Below, piece after piece: positions 24,257 to 36,400 of a DNA stretch of 64,000 nt. Both the position numbers and the translations under genes were made by a program. Positions within the stretch are counted from its first letter, which is position 1. Every line of letters starts with the position of its first letter. The notes below the pieces were generated by a model. That model ran no database searches. It saw only the letters and a program-made list of their open reading frames with translations, and had not been told where the DNA came from. This DNA comes from Clavelina lepadiformis (lineage: Eukaryota; Chordata; Ascidiacea; Aplousobranchia; Clavelinidae), in contig NC_135247.1 of the NCBI RefSeq assembly GCF_947623445.1, positions 3,350,501 through 3,414,500 of the forward strand. Reading direction: 5' to 3'.

Positions 24257-27084
24257 TACACCTTCAAAATGACCGAATCACGCAACCAAAACTTGCCCGG
24301 TGGTTTTAGATGAGTTGCCACTAGCCAGCAATTAGGCCGTCGGCTGTTTACGCTACTCCAGCCAAAGTACGTCTTGGTTAATGTTATAAGGGGCAGATTT
24401 ATCTTGTCAAAAAAAAAATGCGCTGGCAACGTGGCTTTATACCTCAAATCAACAACTTGATACTGGCTTTGTCACAACTAGTGCACGTGACCCCTTTGTT
24501 GTTGATCGTTTTGCTTGTCACCTGTTTTGGTCACGCGCCAGTTATTTCCCACCGAGACAAAGAGAAATATTCACGATGGGTTTCGTCGTTCAAAGTCGTG
24601 GAGAAACGAAATTTGGACAAAGGAGAAAAAACGGTTTATGATAATCCAGTTTCTCTGCCAGTTATTAAATTTTCAAAAGGCCTTAAAATGTAAAGATCAA
24701 GTCAATTGGCAGCGTTGACCTGCATGTAAATGCCTATGAAAATGAATAACGTTGATTCAAACATGTGCGCAGTAAAACTTTATTATTTACATCCTATTAA
24801 AGTCAAGGAGATTAACTAATTTATTAAATATTATGTCAGAATTACGTCACAACCTTGCTAGTACGCTAGCTGGTATAAAACACTAGCAATTATATAAACA
24901 CTATAATAATGTATATCCATAAAGGTGATGGACATGTTACGACGAAGTTATGATCACCGCAAAATGACATGTAGCAGCCGAACGCGTCATAATATGTTTG
25001 TAACGACAGAAATCGTAACAACAAGCAACGTGGTCCGTTAGTTTTTGACGACCACTTTATTTGACGGTCAGTTGTTCCGTTAACTGATCACAAACCACGT
25101 ACGCTTTCAAAGCTGCATCATACTCATATCAAGGGATACTATGTCACTGAGAGAAAATGAACACACACGATTTGACACAGACATGAGCCTATTTCAAACT
25201 TGTGCTAAATCTGAATTATATACACATTGAACAGCGGCTACAAGAAAGTGCAAATGCAACAAAGCTAGCTATACATAAGGCAACTGATTTAGTTTAGTAG
25301 ACGCAAAGTATTCATCGCGCAAGGTCAAAAGAACCAGGCCACAATTTCCCTGCCAAGAAGAGCTATCATTAACTGCTGGTTTCCGCTACTGACTCAAGTT
25401 CTTTTTTGTCAAACTATCGGTAGTTAATTAGGTACTCTTGCAGACCCATAACTCTAGTTTGACAGTATGACATGTTACAAACGACTCAAACGAGGCCTAA
25501 ACATTTTATAGCTAGACCACAAACCAGTTACATGGTGACCATGACATTACAAGCATGACCATCAACAAACCTTGTCGTTTTTAGACGCAAAGGTAAACGC
25601 AATAAAGAAATGAAACGCTTTCAACTAAAGAGTCCAACATACATATCTGGACTGCTAAACGCATCCTTTCAAATCTATTTTTGAATCTTCAGTCAAGTCT
25701 GTCTTACTCGTTACCAAACCTCACGTGACCATGAAACGCCTGCAGCGTTTGACGTCATACTTCTATACTGCGACGTGGATTCGATTATGACGTTGGCTTT
25801 GTGGAAGATATAACAGTAAAATAGGAAATTTGCGGTCGCACTACGCTTGGGTTATGGATTACATTTATCAAGGCCTTGTCGTCTAGTTATGCACGATAGA
25901 GTCTACAGTAGATTAGTAGGCCCGCCTTACTAAATAGGCATTGTGCATTGGCGCATTCTACACAAAGTTCTTCTAAGATTTTAATAGCTCATTTTCACTT
26001 GGGTCAGTTAACATGTATTATTAGAATATGTTCATGATTCATTTCGTTTCAGTCTGCTCAGCTTAACCAACTATTAAACTTTCAAGACTTTTGCAGCTGG
26101 TTTATGGCGGTGATTCCCCATTTAGAAGAAAATGTCCTAATCGGAGTAAAAGCACGTGACAATAGAATCGTACAGAAATTGGAAAAGTAAAAAATTTAAT
26201 TTTCATTTCATATTGCTTTCCTTATAAAATAGAAGCAATGAAATATTAAAATATTTGTATAAAGCTTAACGTGCCAGAGGTCTCACATGATAGGAAGGTT
26301 TACCAGCTTATCGCTTGCCAGTCGTCTGCTGCAGCACAAATGTTTTAAAGTATAGACAACAATTCGATATCAACCGATTTCTAAGATGTTACATAAATAT
26401 TATACATTATTAAATTAGAGCATCAATTCCTACTAGGGCTTCTGTTTCGGAAACTAAACTTCAGTTATTTCAACCCAGGCACACTCTCTTGTCCTGTATT
26501 TTCATCCGACAATACTCCTAGCAAAGTTATCTACTGTGTCGAGTGAGATCAGATCAAAGCCGAAAGAAGAGCACGAACTCCAAGCTGAAGCTCCGCTTGA
26601 GACAATAATCTGCTGATCATCTACGACTCATGATCATTCAACCATATCCTGATACAATATTTCTGAACATTTTGCTTAAATGTTGGTTGCATTAATTTAT
26701 TGCAAAAAGAAAAACAAAACGCACAGAATAAAAATACATGCAGACACCTCAATTCTAAGCAAACAGTTTCCACAACTGCACAGTCATATAAAACTTATCC
26801 TGACGCGGGATGATTGATTTAGATCATTTTCACGATTATCTTCCCATTTAAGAATAACTTACGTTTGCTGTTTTTTGTCAACGACCACGACTATAGTATG
26901 CTACCAACGATTGAAGATATGATTGAGCAAAAGCGACGATTAAAAAAATAAGATGCAAAGCAAAAACGTTACAGCCGTTTTGGGGCCGTTTTTAAATAAG
27001 TTTCTTCGTAGGAAATTGAAGAATTCGATAAGGAACTGACTTAAAAGTAAAAAAAGGGTTGACAGTCCTTGAAAATAAATATGA
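24257..27084. other. intergenic region between klhl24 and the protocadherin gene
   Basis: No supported exon is seen in this 2.8 kb. The left end should be the klhl24 promoter (E-box at 24484-24491). The right end is the protocadherin 3' UTR, with an AATAAA signal on the minus strand at about 26696-26701. No transposon ends were recognised. Confidence 0.6.
24484..24491. promoter_or_regulatory. CACGTGAC E-box upstream of klhl24
   Basis: A USF/MITF/TFE-type E-box lies about 230 bases upstream of the klhl24 start codon. It is a single site; its role is inferred from position only. Confidence 0.3.
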
Positions 27085-30000
27085 CTAATGGTCAATGAGT
27101 TGATCGATGTCATCAATAATCTGCTGAGTTTCTTCCATCGAGACCTCCCCGTAATGGTGCGAAAGAGGAGACGGATTCGATTTCGGAGCCCCCTGGGCGG
27201 CGGCGAGAAACCTCCGATGGAGAAGCTCTCCGTGAAGAGAAGTGGTCGATCTCCTCTTGCTCGCACTCGTTGGACTCTCGCTCCGCAATCCGTAGGCCCC
27301 GTAATGTGACGGAGTGGTGGGGTTGGACGCACTGGATGGGTAATAAGAGGACGGGGTAGCCGGGTTACTGGTGATTCCGACACCGTCGTGGAACATATCC
27401 GATACCGAGTGACGTTTATCCGTTAAAAGATTGTTCCTTGATCCTGCTTCAGCCGGAGTTAGTCTGGGGGCTGGTACCGGGGTCATCCTGTCCGATGAAG
27501 CCGGGGATTGACAATGGAGCTGGTTGTATGAAGCAGAACTGACCATGGCGGAGACTTGTGGACAACAATCCGCATCGTACCGGTTTAAAAGAGCAACGTG
27601 GGATGTTGCTGAAGAGTCTTGGTAGGAGGAGTCTATATTTTGGTCATACTCGTCTTGGGTGGGATCTTCGCTTCCTAAGACTGAATGAAGAGGCTGAGTT
27701 TCACAAATCGTTTCCAGGCAGCTCTGGCTATTGAGTAGATAGGATGAATAACCGCGCGCTGTGTTAGGTCTCTGATCAACGTCGTAAGGCAAGTAGTGCT
27801 GCTGCTGTGGAGTTTGCTCATCTACAAAGAAAAGAAAAGCAACAATTAAACATTACAAAGCGGTGTGATATAACATAGCCTAACATTTACAAATTGCGTC
27901 GATTAAGTTCACTGCACCCAATAAAAATCTCAATTTACAGTAAACACTACACCTTGATAACACTTTGAAAAGGTCCATGCACACCCTTACCTAGCACATG
28001 CATCCAGCATGCATCACTGTGTCCATACTGTCGGCAAAGATGAGTACATAGCGGCCCCATGCTGTCCTCATTCGGTGCATCCAGTACAACGACGTCAGAA
28101 TAATTATGTTGACCTTGGTCAGCCTGTTGCTGTCTTGCTTTGTCGTGACGTAATGATTCTATGCAAATAAAAATCAGTTACGTTAATAGCTTGTCATGAA
28201 CCTTTCACACCAAATAGACTACATTTCTATAAAAACTGCAAATTAATTTTTAAAAAGGTTAGTAATAAAATTTAACGTAGTCCCACTACCTTTATCCTCA
28301 CAACTTCCGGTGTCGTGGTCGCTGTCGCCCCTTCCGCTGTCCCCATCTACTTGTGATGTCACTGGTTGTTTGTCTTTACGAGGATCCTGCAAAGGACAAC
28401 AATGAAGGTTTCTTTGTAGAAAAAACTTACAAAAAATAACTTTTTAACTAAATATAATGTCTAACTATTATTAGAATGCAATCCACTTCCTAACACTGCA
28501 AAAGTGCAACGATTTTACAAAGACTTACCTTTGAGAAACTGGTCATTTTTCTTTCAAAGGTTCTTTGTGATACATTTGATAAACTACCCGTGTTACTAAG
28601 TACCACAGGACTTGGACTGTAATTATTTCTGCGCACAAAAGCATAGAATATAGTTGATGATAAGAGACACTGTAGTCCTAATTGTGAGTTTATGTTTCAA
28701 AGTTTGAATTTTTATTTTTGAGTTTACTACACAGAATTAACAGGAATTGCATAGGTACAAAATCTCGCTAAACATTTGCCAACTACACTTTCATTTATTT
28801 GCCCATTCTTCATCTATTTTATAATTGATATTCGTAGGATTTAAATTTACCTGATTCCAAGGTTTTTATTCCATTCAACGGTATTCAAGTTAGAATCTCT
28901 TGACGCCATCAAGTGGTTGGATGGCGTAACAATAACGTCACCAGGCAGGGTGGCGTGGCTCTCGCTTAGTTGCCAGCCTTTTTTCGACTCGGCGTTTCGG
29001 CAATTGTACGTTCGAATTTCCTAAAAAAAAACACTCTGTTATTGAAAAAAGAATTCTTAACAAATTTTAATCGATTAATTACGATTAATTAATTAATTAT
29101 CAAGCTGTAAAACGCTCAATAGAAAACAATAATAACTTCAGTAATTAGAGTGATCATTAAAAGGGTGAAGTAGATTAACGTTATTTACAGCAGCAGTATT
29201 ACCAGTAACGTAAGATAACGACACCAGTAACGATCAAAAATAAACAAAAGCTATTTTTTATGACTTTTTTACGAATTAAAACTAAAAATGAATAAAACGC
29301 AAAAAGAAAAAGTCAAACTTCGCAACCAACCTTGTTCTCTCTCTTGCATTTTACAACAACCGCGGTCAACACGAGAACCAAGAGGAGGGTGGCGGCTGCA
29401 AGGGAAGCAATGAGGATGATCGTATAATCGTTCTTTCCGTCCTCCAGCCCGTCGTACTGTTTGATGGATGTTGGCAGGAGAGCAAGAGGAACGTCGTAAA
29501 CTTCAATGCGTAACGTTGTAAAGCTGCTCTGTGAAGGACTGCCTAAATCTTGCGCCTGAATTTTTGAGGAAATTAAAGGTTTTACAAGAGGAATAAATTT
29601 TTAAGTTCCAGCCCTTCTATGATTGCATTGTTACTGTACACGTTAACACCCTATTTCCAAATAATAAAAAAATTATCAAAATGCATGTAAAATAGAAAAA
29701 AAAATACAAAGTTGTAACATGCCGTGCATGTCATATCGCATGATATCGGTAAGCATTTTGCCGCACGCAAGTTTCGCTCCTGACCTTAATCATAATGGTG
29801 TGTGTTCCGATCATGTCTTTGAGATGCGGATTACTCATATTGAGTCTCAGGTCGCCCTTAAATCGGTCGAGGATGAATTTTCGAGGGGGTGTTATGCCTT
29901 CGTCTTCCGTTGTTATCGAATAATGGACTTCCGAGTGGGAACCCTCGTCATAATCAATTGCCTGTGACGACAAGCACACTTGTTTAACCGGAATAACTTC

Positions 30001-33000
30001 ACCGCCTATCGTTAAACATTATCACCACGTATGCTCAGTTTCTAGCGTAGTGTTTATAGACCGGTCACAGCAGGTTTAAGGCGGTCGGGGCTTGACTACC
30101 GGCCGTGTATTTTACCTTTATTCTTGTTATAATTTCATCGCTCTGGATAGTGGCGGGCACGGTTGAATTGTTAATTGCCGGATTTGAGAACACGGGTCGA
30201 TTGTCGTTGACATCAGTCACTTTAACATTGATGGTTATGTTTGCTGACTTGCTCGGCTCGCCTTCGTCTTTTGCCATGATCTTGAGCTTGAGGTTCAAAC
30301 ACATTCGAAAATGTTAATTTAAAACGAAAAACTAACATGTTTAAAGCACATTGATGTTTGTATAAAGTCAAGACTTTGTATCGATTGATAGGCATCGTTG
30401 TTGATCGAAGCAACTTGGTTTTGTTTTAGTGGAGCTTACTTTCCACGCTTTCTTTTTTTCGTAATCGAGCGCTCCCACGAGCCGAATAAGTCCAGTTTCT
30501 TCATCAATATGAAAACATCTTCCTCCTCCAAATAGTTTAAAATGGACTTCGCCGTTACGAGATTTCTCCACAGTTCTTAGATCCTGAAAAAGGAATAAGT
30601 TCATTAAACCTATGCAAAGTTTTAAGCAAAATCACGAAAGCTTTACACAAAATTCACAATTTCCTAACACCAAAGTAGGAGTATACTAACTTTGCTCAGC
30701 CTGAAAGCAGGTTGGTATATCGCGTCACGATCGGATGCTTTAACAACGGTCACGTGAGTTCCCACTTCGGTGTCTTCCCGTAACTGAATAAGCTTGGTTG
30801 TTTTGGAAAACTGGGGAGAATGGTCATTTTCATCGAGAACTTTGATCGTGAGATTTTTCTCGGAGCACCTTGAATGTCAAAGAATAATTAAGAATCAGCA
30901 AAGACAACTTACAGCAACACCGCATAAAGCTTCAAGTCAAATGGTATGGCATAGTTCAGCAAAGAGATTAGGAGAATGCTCACATAGGTTCAACGCCGTT
31001 ATCGCACGCAAGTATGCTGACTAGAAAACCGGGATATTTTTCCCTGTCCAGCAGCTTGTCGGTGGCAATTAATCCTTTTTCCTGGTCAAGCACAAAGTAC
31101 TGGCTGACGGCGTTTTCACTTGAAAAATCCGCTGCGATAGTATCGTCGTTTCCAACAGCAGTTTCATCAGTAGGTGGAGAAAGCAACGACGTTGAAATTT
31201 CCATGGTAACTTCGCCATTCACGCCAGCGTCTGCGTCTTCAGCTGTGATTTGCGCGACGTATGTACCGACTCTGGCCGATTCCGGTACAAAAGCTGGAAT
31301 TTATCAAAACAATGAAGATTTTTCAACAACTTTCTGAAGGACGTGGTTATCTCGGTAAACTTTACTGCCACCTACCCGTAGTGTCATTCGCCTCGACAAT
31401 GATGTTTACGTGAATCACTGGTGCGTTATCGTTCTCATCTTTGACATGTATATCAAGAATTGTTTTTCCTTTTCTACTGTTTCTTGCCATTCGGTCCCTT
31501 GCGCCGATCGTTATCTGAAGGCTAGATGGAAAACAAAACATATAAGTAATACAGAAGAAATATATGGAGTTAGAAACAAAGCCAAGAAATGAGCCAATCG
31601 TAGAATATCTATGTCTAGCAATTGGACCAACTCAGGCAAAAGTCCAGACTTTTATGTGATAGAATTTTTTATTTTTATGACCAAACCTACTTATCATGCT
31701 TTTCCCTATCGAGAGGTTCCTTCAGCATGATATTCCCAGTTACTGGATCGACGGTTACAAGATTTCGCGCGGCACGAGTGTTTCCCGATACCGGCACAAA
31801 ATACCGCACTTCCCCGCGCACACCGCTGTCGGCGTCGGTCGCATGAACAGTTGTGATAACCGAACCAGGTTCCATGTTTTCTCTTAGATCGAGCCGGTAG
31901 GTCTGTTTGACAAGTCAGCCGTTAAAAACATAGTTTGGCTGAATTAGGTATAAGGAGTACGTTTGCTCCAGTCCCTGTTAAATGCAGTGTATAAGCAATC
32001 CGCAGAACACCCACCTGTTTCGCAAACACTGGTTCATTGTCATTGGCGTCTGTGATCCCGACTCTAATCTTGATCCGACTTAACCTCGCTGCGGGGGTTC
32101 CCCTGTCCGTCGCGGTCAAGGTTAGTTCATAAACTTTCGCTGTCTCATAGTCTAAGGATAATATTTGGTAATTTTAATTTTTAAATGCAAAGCAAATAGC
32201 CGATGTGTGTAAAAGTGTCATGCTATGCTTGTGTATGCAATTCCTTACCAAGCTCATCATTGACGACAAGGTCTAGTCGGGGGGTGCCATCAGTCGGGTC
32301 TTTGAATGAGTGAATGTTGAAGTAGTTGTTACGAGAAAGTGTGTAGTAGATGTTAGAATTATCGCCTGAAGAAATAAAAATTCATAAATAACCTAAATAA
32401 TTATAATTTAAAGTAATTAATCGTGAAGTAGTTCGTCAACAGACCGATATCGGCATCCGTTGCGAGAAATTTGTCCAAACTCTTCCTGGTGTTGACCGGT
32501 GATCCCTCGCTAATGTTGACCGAGATCACTGGCACTGGGAAGACCGGCGAATTATCATTAACGTCAACAACTTCCAACTCCAGGTTTATCGTTTTAAAGT
32601 ATCTCTGTGGCATTTGGAACACCTGTAGACGGAAATGTGAAGATTATTTTCGTGACTCTTTATACTTGACTCTTTTTTTTCTTCGCGTAGTCCAGAGATG
32701 GATGGTTGATTTTACAAAGACTTGAACATTATGTTTGCTGCAGGAAACTTCAGATGCTGGTGCTGTTTGATTGTACTTATCACTGATCTTTACATTTATG
32801 GTAAATAACACACTAAACAACATACCGTGACATGAATAATACACGACTCCAAGCTGTCGGCATCGCAATCCGTCTCACGGTCAACGCGCTGGTTCACTGT
32901 GATTACTCCTGTCTCTTCGTTTAGTGCGACCCACTCTTTCATAATTGGGCCGCCGCTAGATGTCATGTATTGTCCAGTGAGCTTGAAAAATACGGATGGT

Positions 33001-33396
33001 CTCACAGAGATGGAGACGTCATTCTTCAAGTTGTGAATCTCTGTACCTGTTTCCATCAGCGTAGTTACAGTTTACATTTAGTTTATTTTATAATACTGAT
33101 TTGGTTATAAGGATATACTCAAATATCTAAACAACAGGCTAATAACGAAGTCTGTGCAGTGTTGTACATATTAGATAGCATAGGGTCGCTTAAGGTATTG
33201 ACGTTATACCATAGTAATTTAAAATTTAAACAATTATTATTAAATGTTATCAAGTCTCTTCACCTTTTGGTTGTTCTTCGAAAAACGGGATTTCAACTTT
33301 CGGCGATGGCAAAGCTGACGTCATCGGCGGTATTGCCACATCAAGTGCTAACACAAGCAGTGCTACTTGCACGCAGTTAATTAAGCGCGGTTTCAT
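27085..33396 (-). CDS. delta-2-type protocadherin (six cadherin repeats)
   Basis: Eighteen coding exons join in phase to 1206 residues: 33396-33264, 33046-32826, 32622-32445, 32365-32249, 32151-32015, 31902-31691, 31521-31376, 31293-30984, 30868-30691, 30583-30440, 30286-30116, 29961-29785, 29555-29331, 29020-28851, 28628-28529, 28386-28290, 28158-27991, 27821-27085. A hydrophobic signal peptide (residues 5-28) is followed by six EC repeats. They are separated by the calcium linkers VNDNSPVF, ANDNEPVF, ENDNAPVI, ENDHSPQF and VNDNRPVF. One membrane helix lies at about 752-777. The cytoplasmic tail has DSGRGDSDHDTGSC and GHSDACWM, motifs shared with vertebrate non-clustered protocadherins. The last 245-codon exon is Ser/Thr/Pro-rich. 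The protein is a calcium-dependent homophilic adhesion molecule of the plasma membrane. The ATG lies 23 bases after a strong 3' splice site (TTCACAG, boundary 33419/33420). The acceptor of exon 11 could shift by two codons. Confidence 0.92.
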
Positions 33397-33399
33397 ATT

Positions 33400-33411
33400 T
33401 GCGCATGCGCA
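33400..33411. promoter_or_regulatory. NRF1-type palindrome TGCGCATGCGCA
   Basis: This 12-bp perfect palindrome equals the NRF1 consensus and ends 3 bases before the protocadherin start codon. Because a 3' splice site lies just upstream (33419/33420), the site is in the 5' UTR exon rather than at an ordinary promoter. It may be a regulatory site or part of the translation leader. Confidence 0.35.
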
Positions 33412-36400
33412 CTCCTGATCTGTGAATAAAGCAGAATACTTTAAAATCAATAGCACGATCACATCCTATATAGAAATAACACAGAAAATGAAAGGTGCGT
33501 CATAACAGCGCCCATTTACGTAATAACGCTAGAGCGATTATGACATCAATTTTGGTACAATCTTAACGAGGCAAAGTACGCAAAATTGCTTTAAATTGTC
33601 GCTCCTCACAGTAGAAATCGAAAATCTTCAAATGAGAGCCGACTTTGAAGTAATCACAAAACGCGTGTCTCTATAGCAAAGGTAACGCGCTACCAACAGT
33701 TTCAGCAAAAATGAGGCTTTTATTAAAAGCTTTTGACAATTGGGCTATGATTGCACAATAACCTAAATTTGATTAAGTATGTGACAAGACATATCATATT
33801 CCACGGCTACATAAAATGACTCATGTTGTTATAAGCAGGGTAGGGGTCGATTACTTTTCACGTTTGAATAGGTATAATGTCTATGTCATACGCGTGGCGT
33901 GATTCCGCTGCTCGATAATAAAATTCAACAATGTCAACGGTCATGAACGAGCAAACGTGCAAATTAAGATTTATTTCTTGAAAAAAGTGGCACCAAGATC
34001 CAGAATTATTTCTAGCATCTAATTATCATTTTCTTGATACATTTTCCTACAAGGTACAATAAATTTCGACCTTAAACTGTTTTTAACAAGCTGTCAAAAA
34101 AGGTACAGCACACATCATTCTAGTGACGGCGACATGCGGCTAACTGTGGGGGTTACGGTACTTAGTTGCTAGCTGAGGGATTATACAAGAACTCAAAACC
34201 GCCTTGTGGGGCTAAAGAAAACATACTTTTTGGTAACTTTAGAATATCAGCGGGATAACTGAAGAGCAAAATATATCGGATTGCCTCCAAACAGTAGAAT
34301 AACCGGCAACGGGTCAGCAATTTTAACCCAGTTATTTTTCCACACGGTCTACTGCATAAGGGCGACACGTTAATACTTCAGCAACAAGAAACTAACCAGA
34401 CAGGTTTAATGACACACAAATTCCGGCTTCGCAAAACCATGTTTCAACATCTTCAACAATGGCACGACAGTTTAAAAATAACAGAATGCATTATTCGGCA
34501 GTCGGCACACAAGGAAAAAAACACAGCTTTAAATTTCAACTTTCAAAACCTAAAATTTTAAATATATTACTTACAGTACAAGCTTCATGTAAGTACGAAA
34601 ATCACTTTGGGAGTTTAACTAATTGGTGGCACGTGGATCATTTTTTCAAAACTTCATGTCCCTTTAGGCTTTAACGCTGACAAGACCGTTGACAAAAACA
34701 ATTCGCAAACAGCAAATCACTCTAATACACGAGCAAGCTGCTAAAACCATCGCGTTTCTGTTGTTTGATTAAGATGAATAACCAGCTGATTATCGCCAGC
34801 TAACTTGTTTTATGGGTCATTACCTGAGTAGATTACGTCAGTAGGCGAGAACACAGAAGCAGCTGGAGTTTACTTCAACTCAAACGCAAATACACAGCCG
34901 CTCCTAAAAAATATCGTCTTATTTTGTGACAGATGTCTGGGAGAAATCTCCAGCTTCAAGCCCAGCTGGGTGGTTTATTGGCGTTTGACTTCTTATAGGG
35001 GATTCAGTAGAATTGCCATAGACTCAGAAAACACGAGTTTTTGGGAAGAAATAGTCTTAACCGTTTTGACTCTATAATACTCGTTCTAAGTATTTCCAAC
35101 AAATTTATTACCCAGCAAAAATTAATCATTTTTATCAACACATCTTGTACTCTTTCTGCAAGCTAAAGCATAGTTTTCATTATCAAGAAGTTCCTATAAT
35201 TTTGTTTAAAAAATCAAGCTTTGCTCCCATGAAGTTGGCCTCGCATAAAGCTATACACAGAAAGTGACTCAAAATCGGGCGGCCTGCTAAACAGCATGAT
35301 TAAAATGATAAAAGGAAGGCTTTTAGGGCGCTTTTACCACATGCGGTGATTTAACTTCTACGCCGACAACAATAAAGACAACACGCTATCAAAATGTTAT
35401 ATTTCAAAGCCAACTTTTGTCAAGATTGCAAAATGGTTAAGAAAAGTTTACAATGCTTTGAACGAAAAGAAGAATAGTAAATTGGAAATTACTGGCACTT
35501 AAACTACCGAACTTGCTTACACTATAACCCTTCTAACTAAATTGTTATAAATACCTTCCATCATAAAATAATATCCCAGAAAGGGAATTCTTAGTTGCTA
35601 CAAGCTAACGCCTATAACTGTTGTCGGTATAGACTCATAGACTATGGAGTAGACTATAGACAGACGCGATTCAATCATCAAACGAGGTCCAAATCACAAT
35701 CAATTAACTTAGTATATTCCAGCAGAGAGAAATCCACATCTGGGTTAAATTTTTGCGACAGGAGTCAAGAAAAAGGTCGATTTGGTCATTCTTTAGCTCG
35801 CTTGACTGCAAATTAGAAGCGATCCAATGAAGATGGTATCAATTTATTCGCTTGACCTAGCTCGATGATCTTTATCGCCTCGATATTGCATTATGGTGAC
35901 CTCTAAATACCGCGCAAACTAAACGGACGTCTAGAAGGCATTCAAGAAAACTTAATTTGGGAAATCAATCGTAACATCTTACAGATAAAAAAGTATTAAA
36001 GCCTTGACCACCAATTTAGTTTAATCCTATCTCCCCATCCTAAGCAATCCTTCTCAAAGGGCAGATTAATCTGAATTCTAGTGCAATCGACTGATGGTAC
36101 ATGCACTGATTGAAGAGAAACAGCTTTATCTTGAGATAAACCGGTTTTCGAATTGCTTTTGAAAAATATTTTCCATATGTTGGACATTTTATCAAAATTA
36201 ATTGAGGAATTTTACAAACACGAGTGGAATTCTTAAACGCAAATACATGTTGGTAATAAAAACAAGATCTTCACTTTCTCCATGGTCGTTCACGACAATG
36301 TGCTGAAAAGTCGTTCATGCACTTTATCAACACGACCAAAGTTTTAACCTTAAACATATTTCTTTTATTGCTATTCCAGTACTACAGTTTCTACGTTGCC

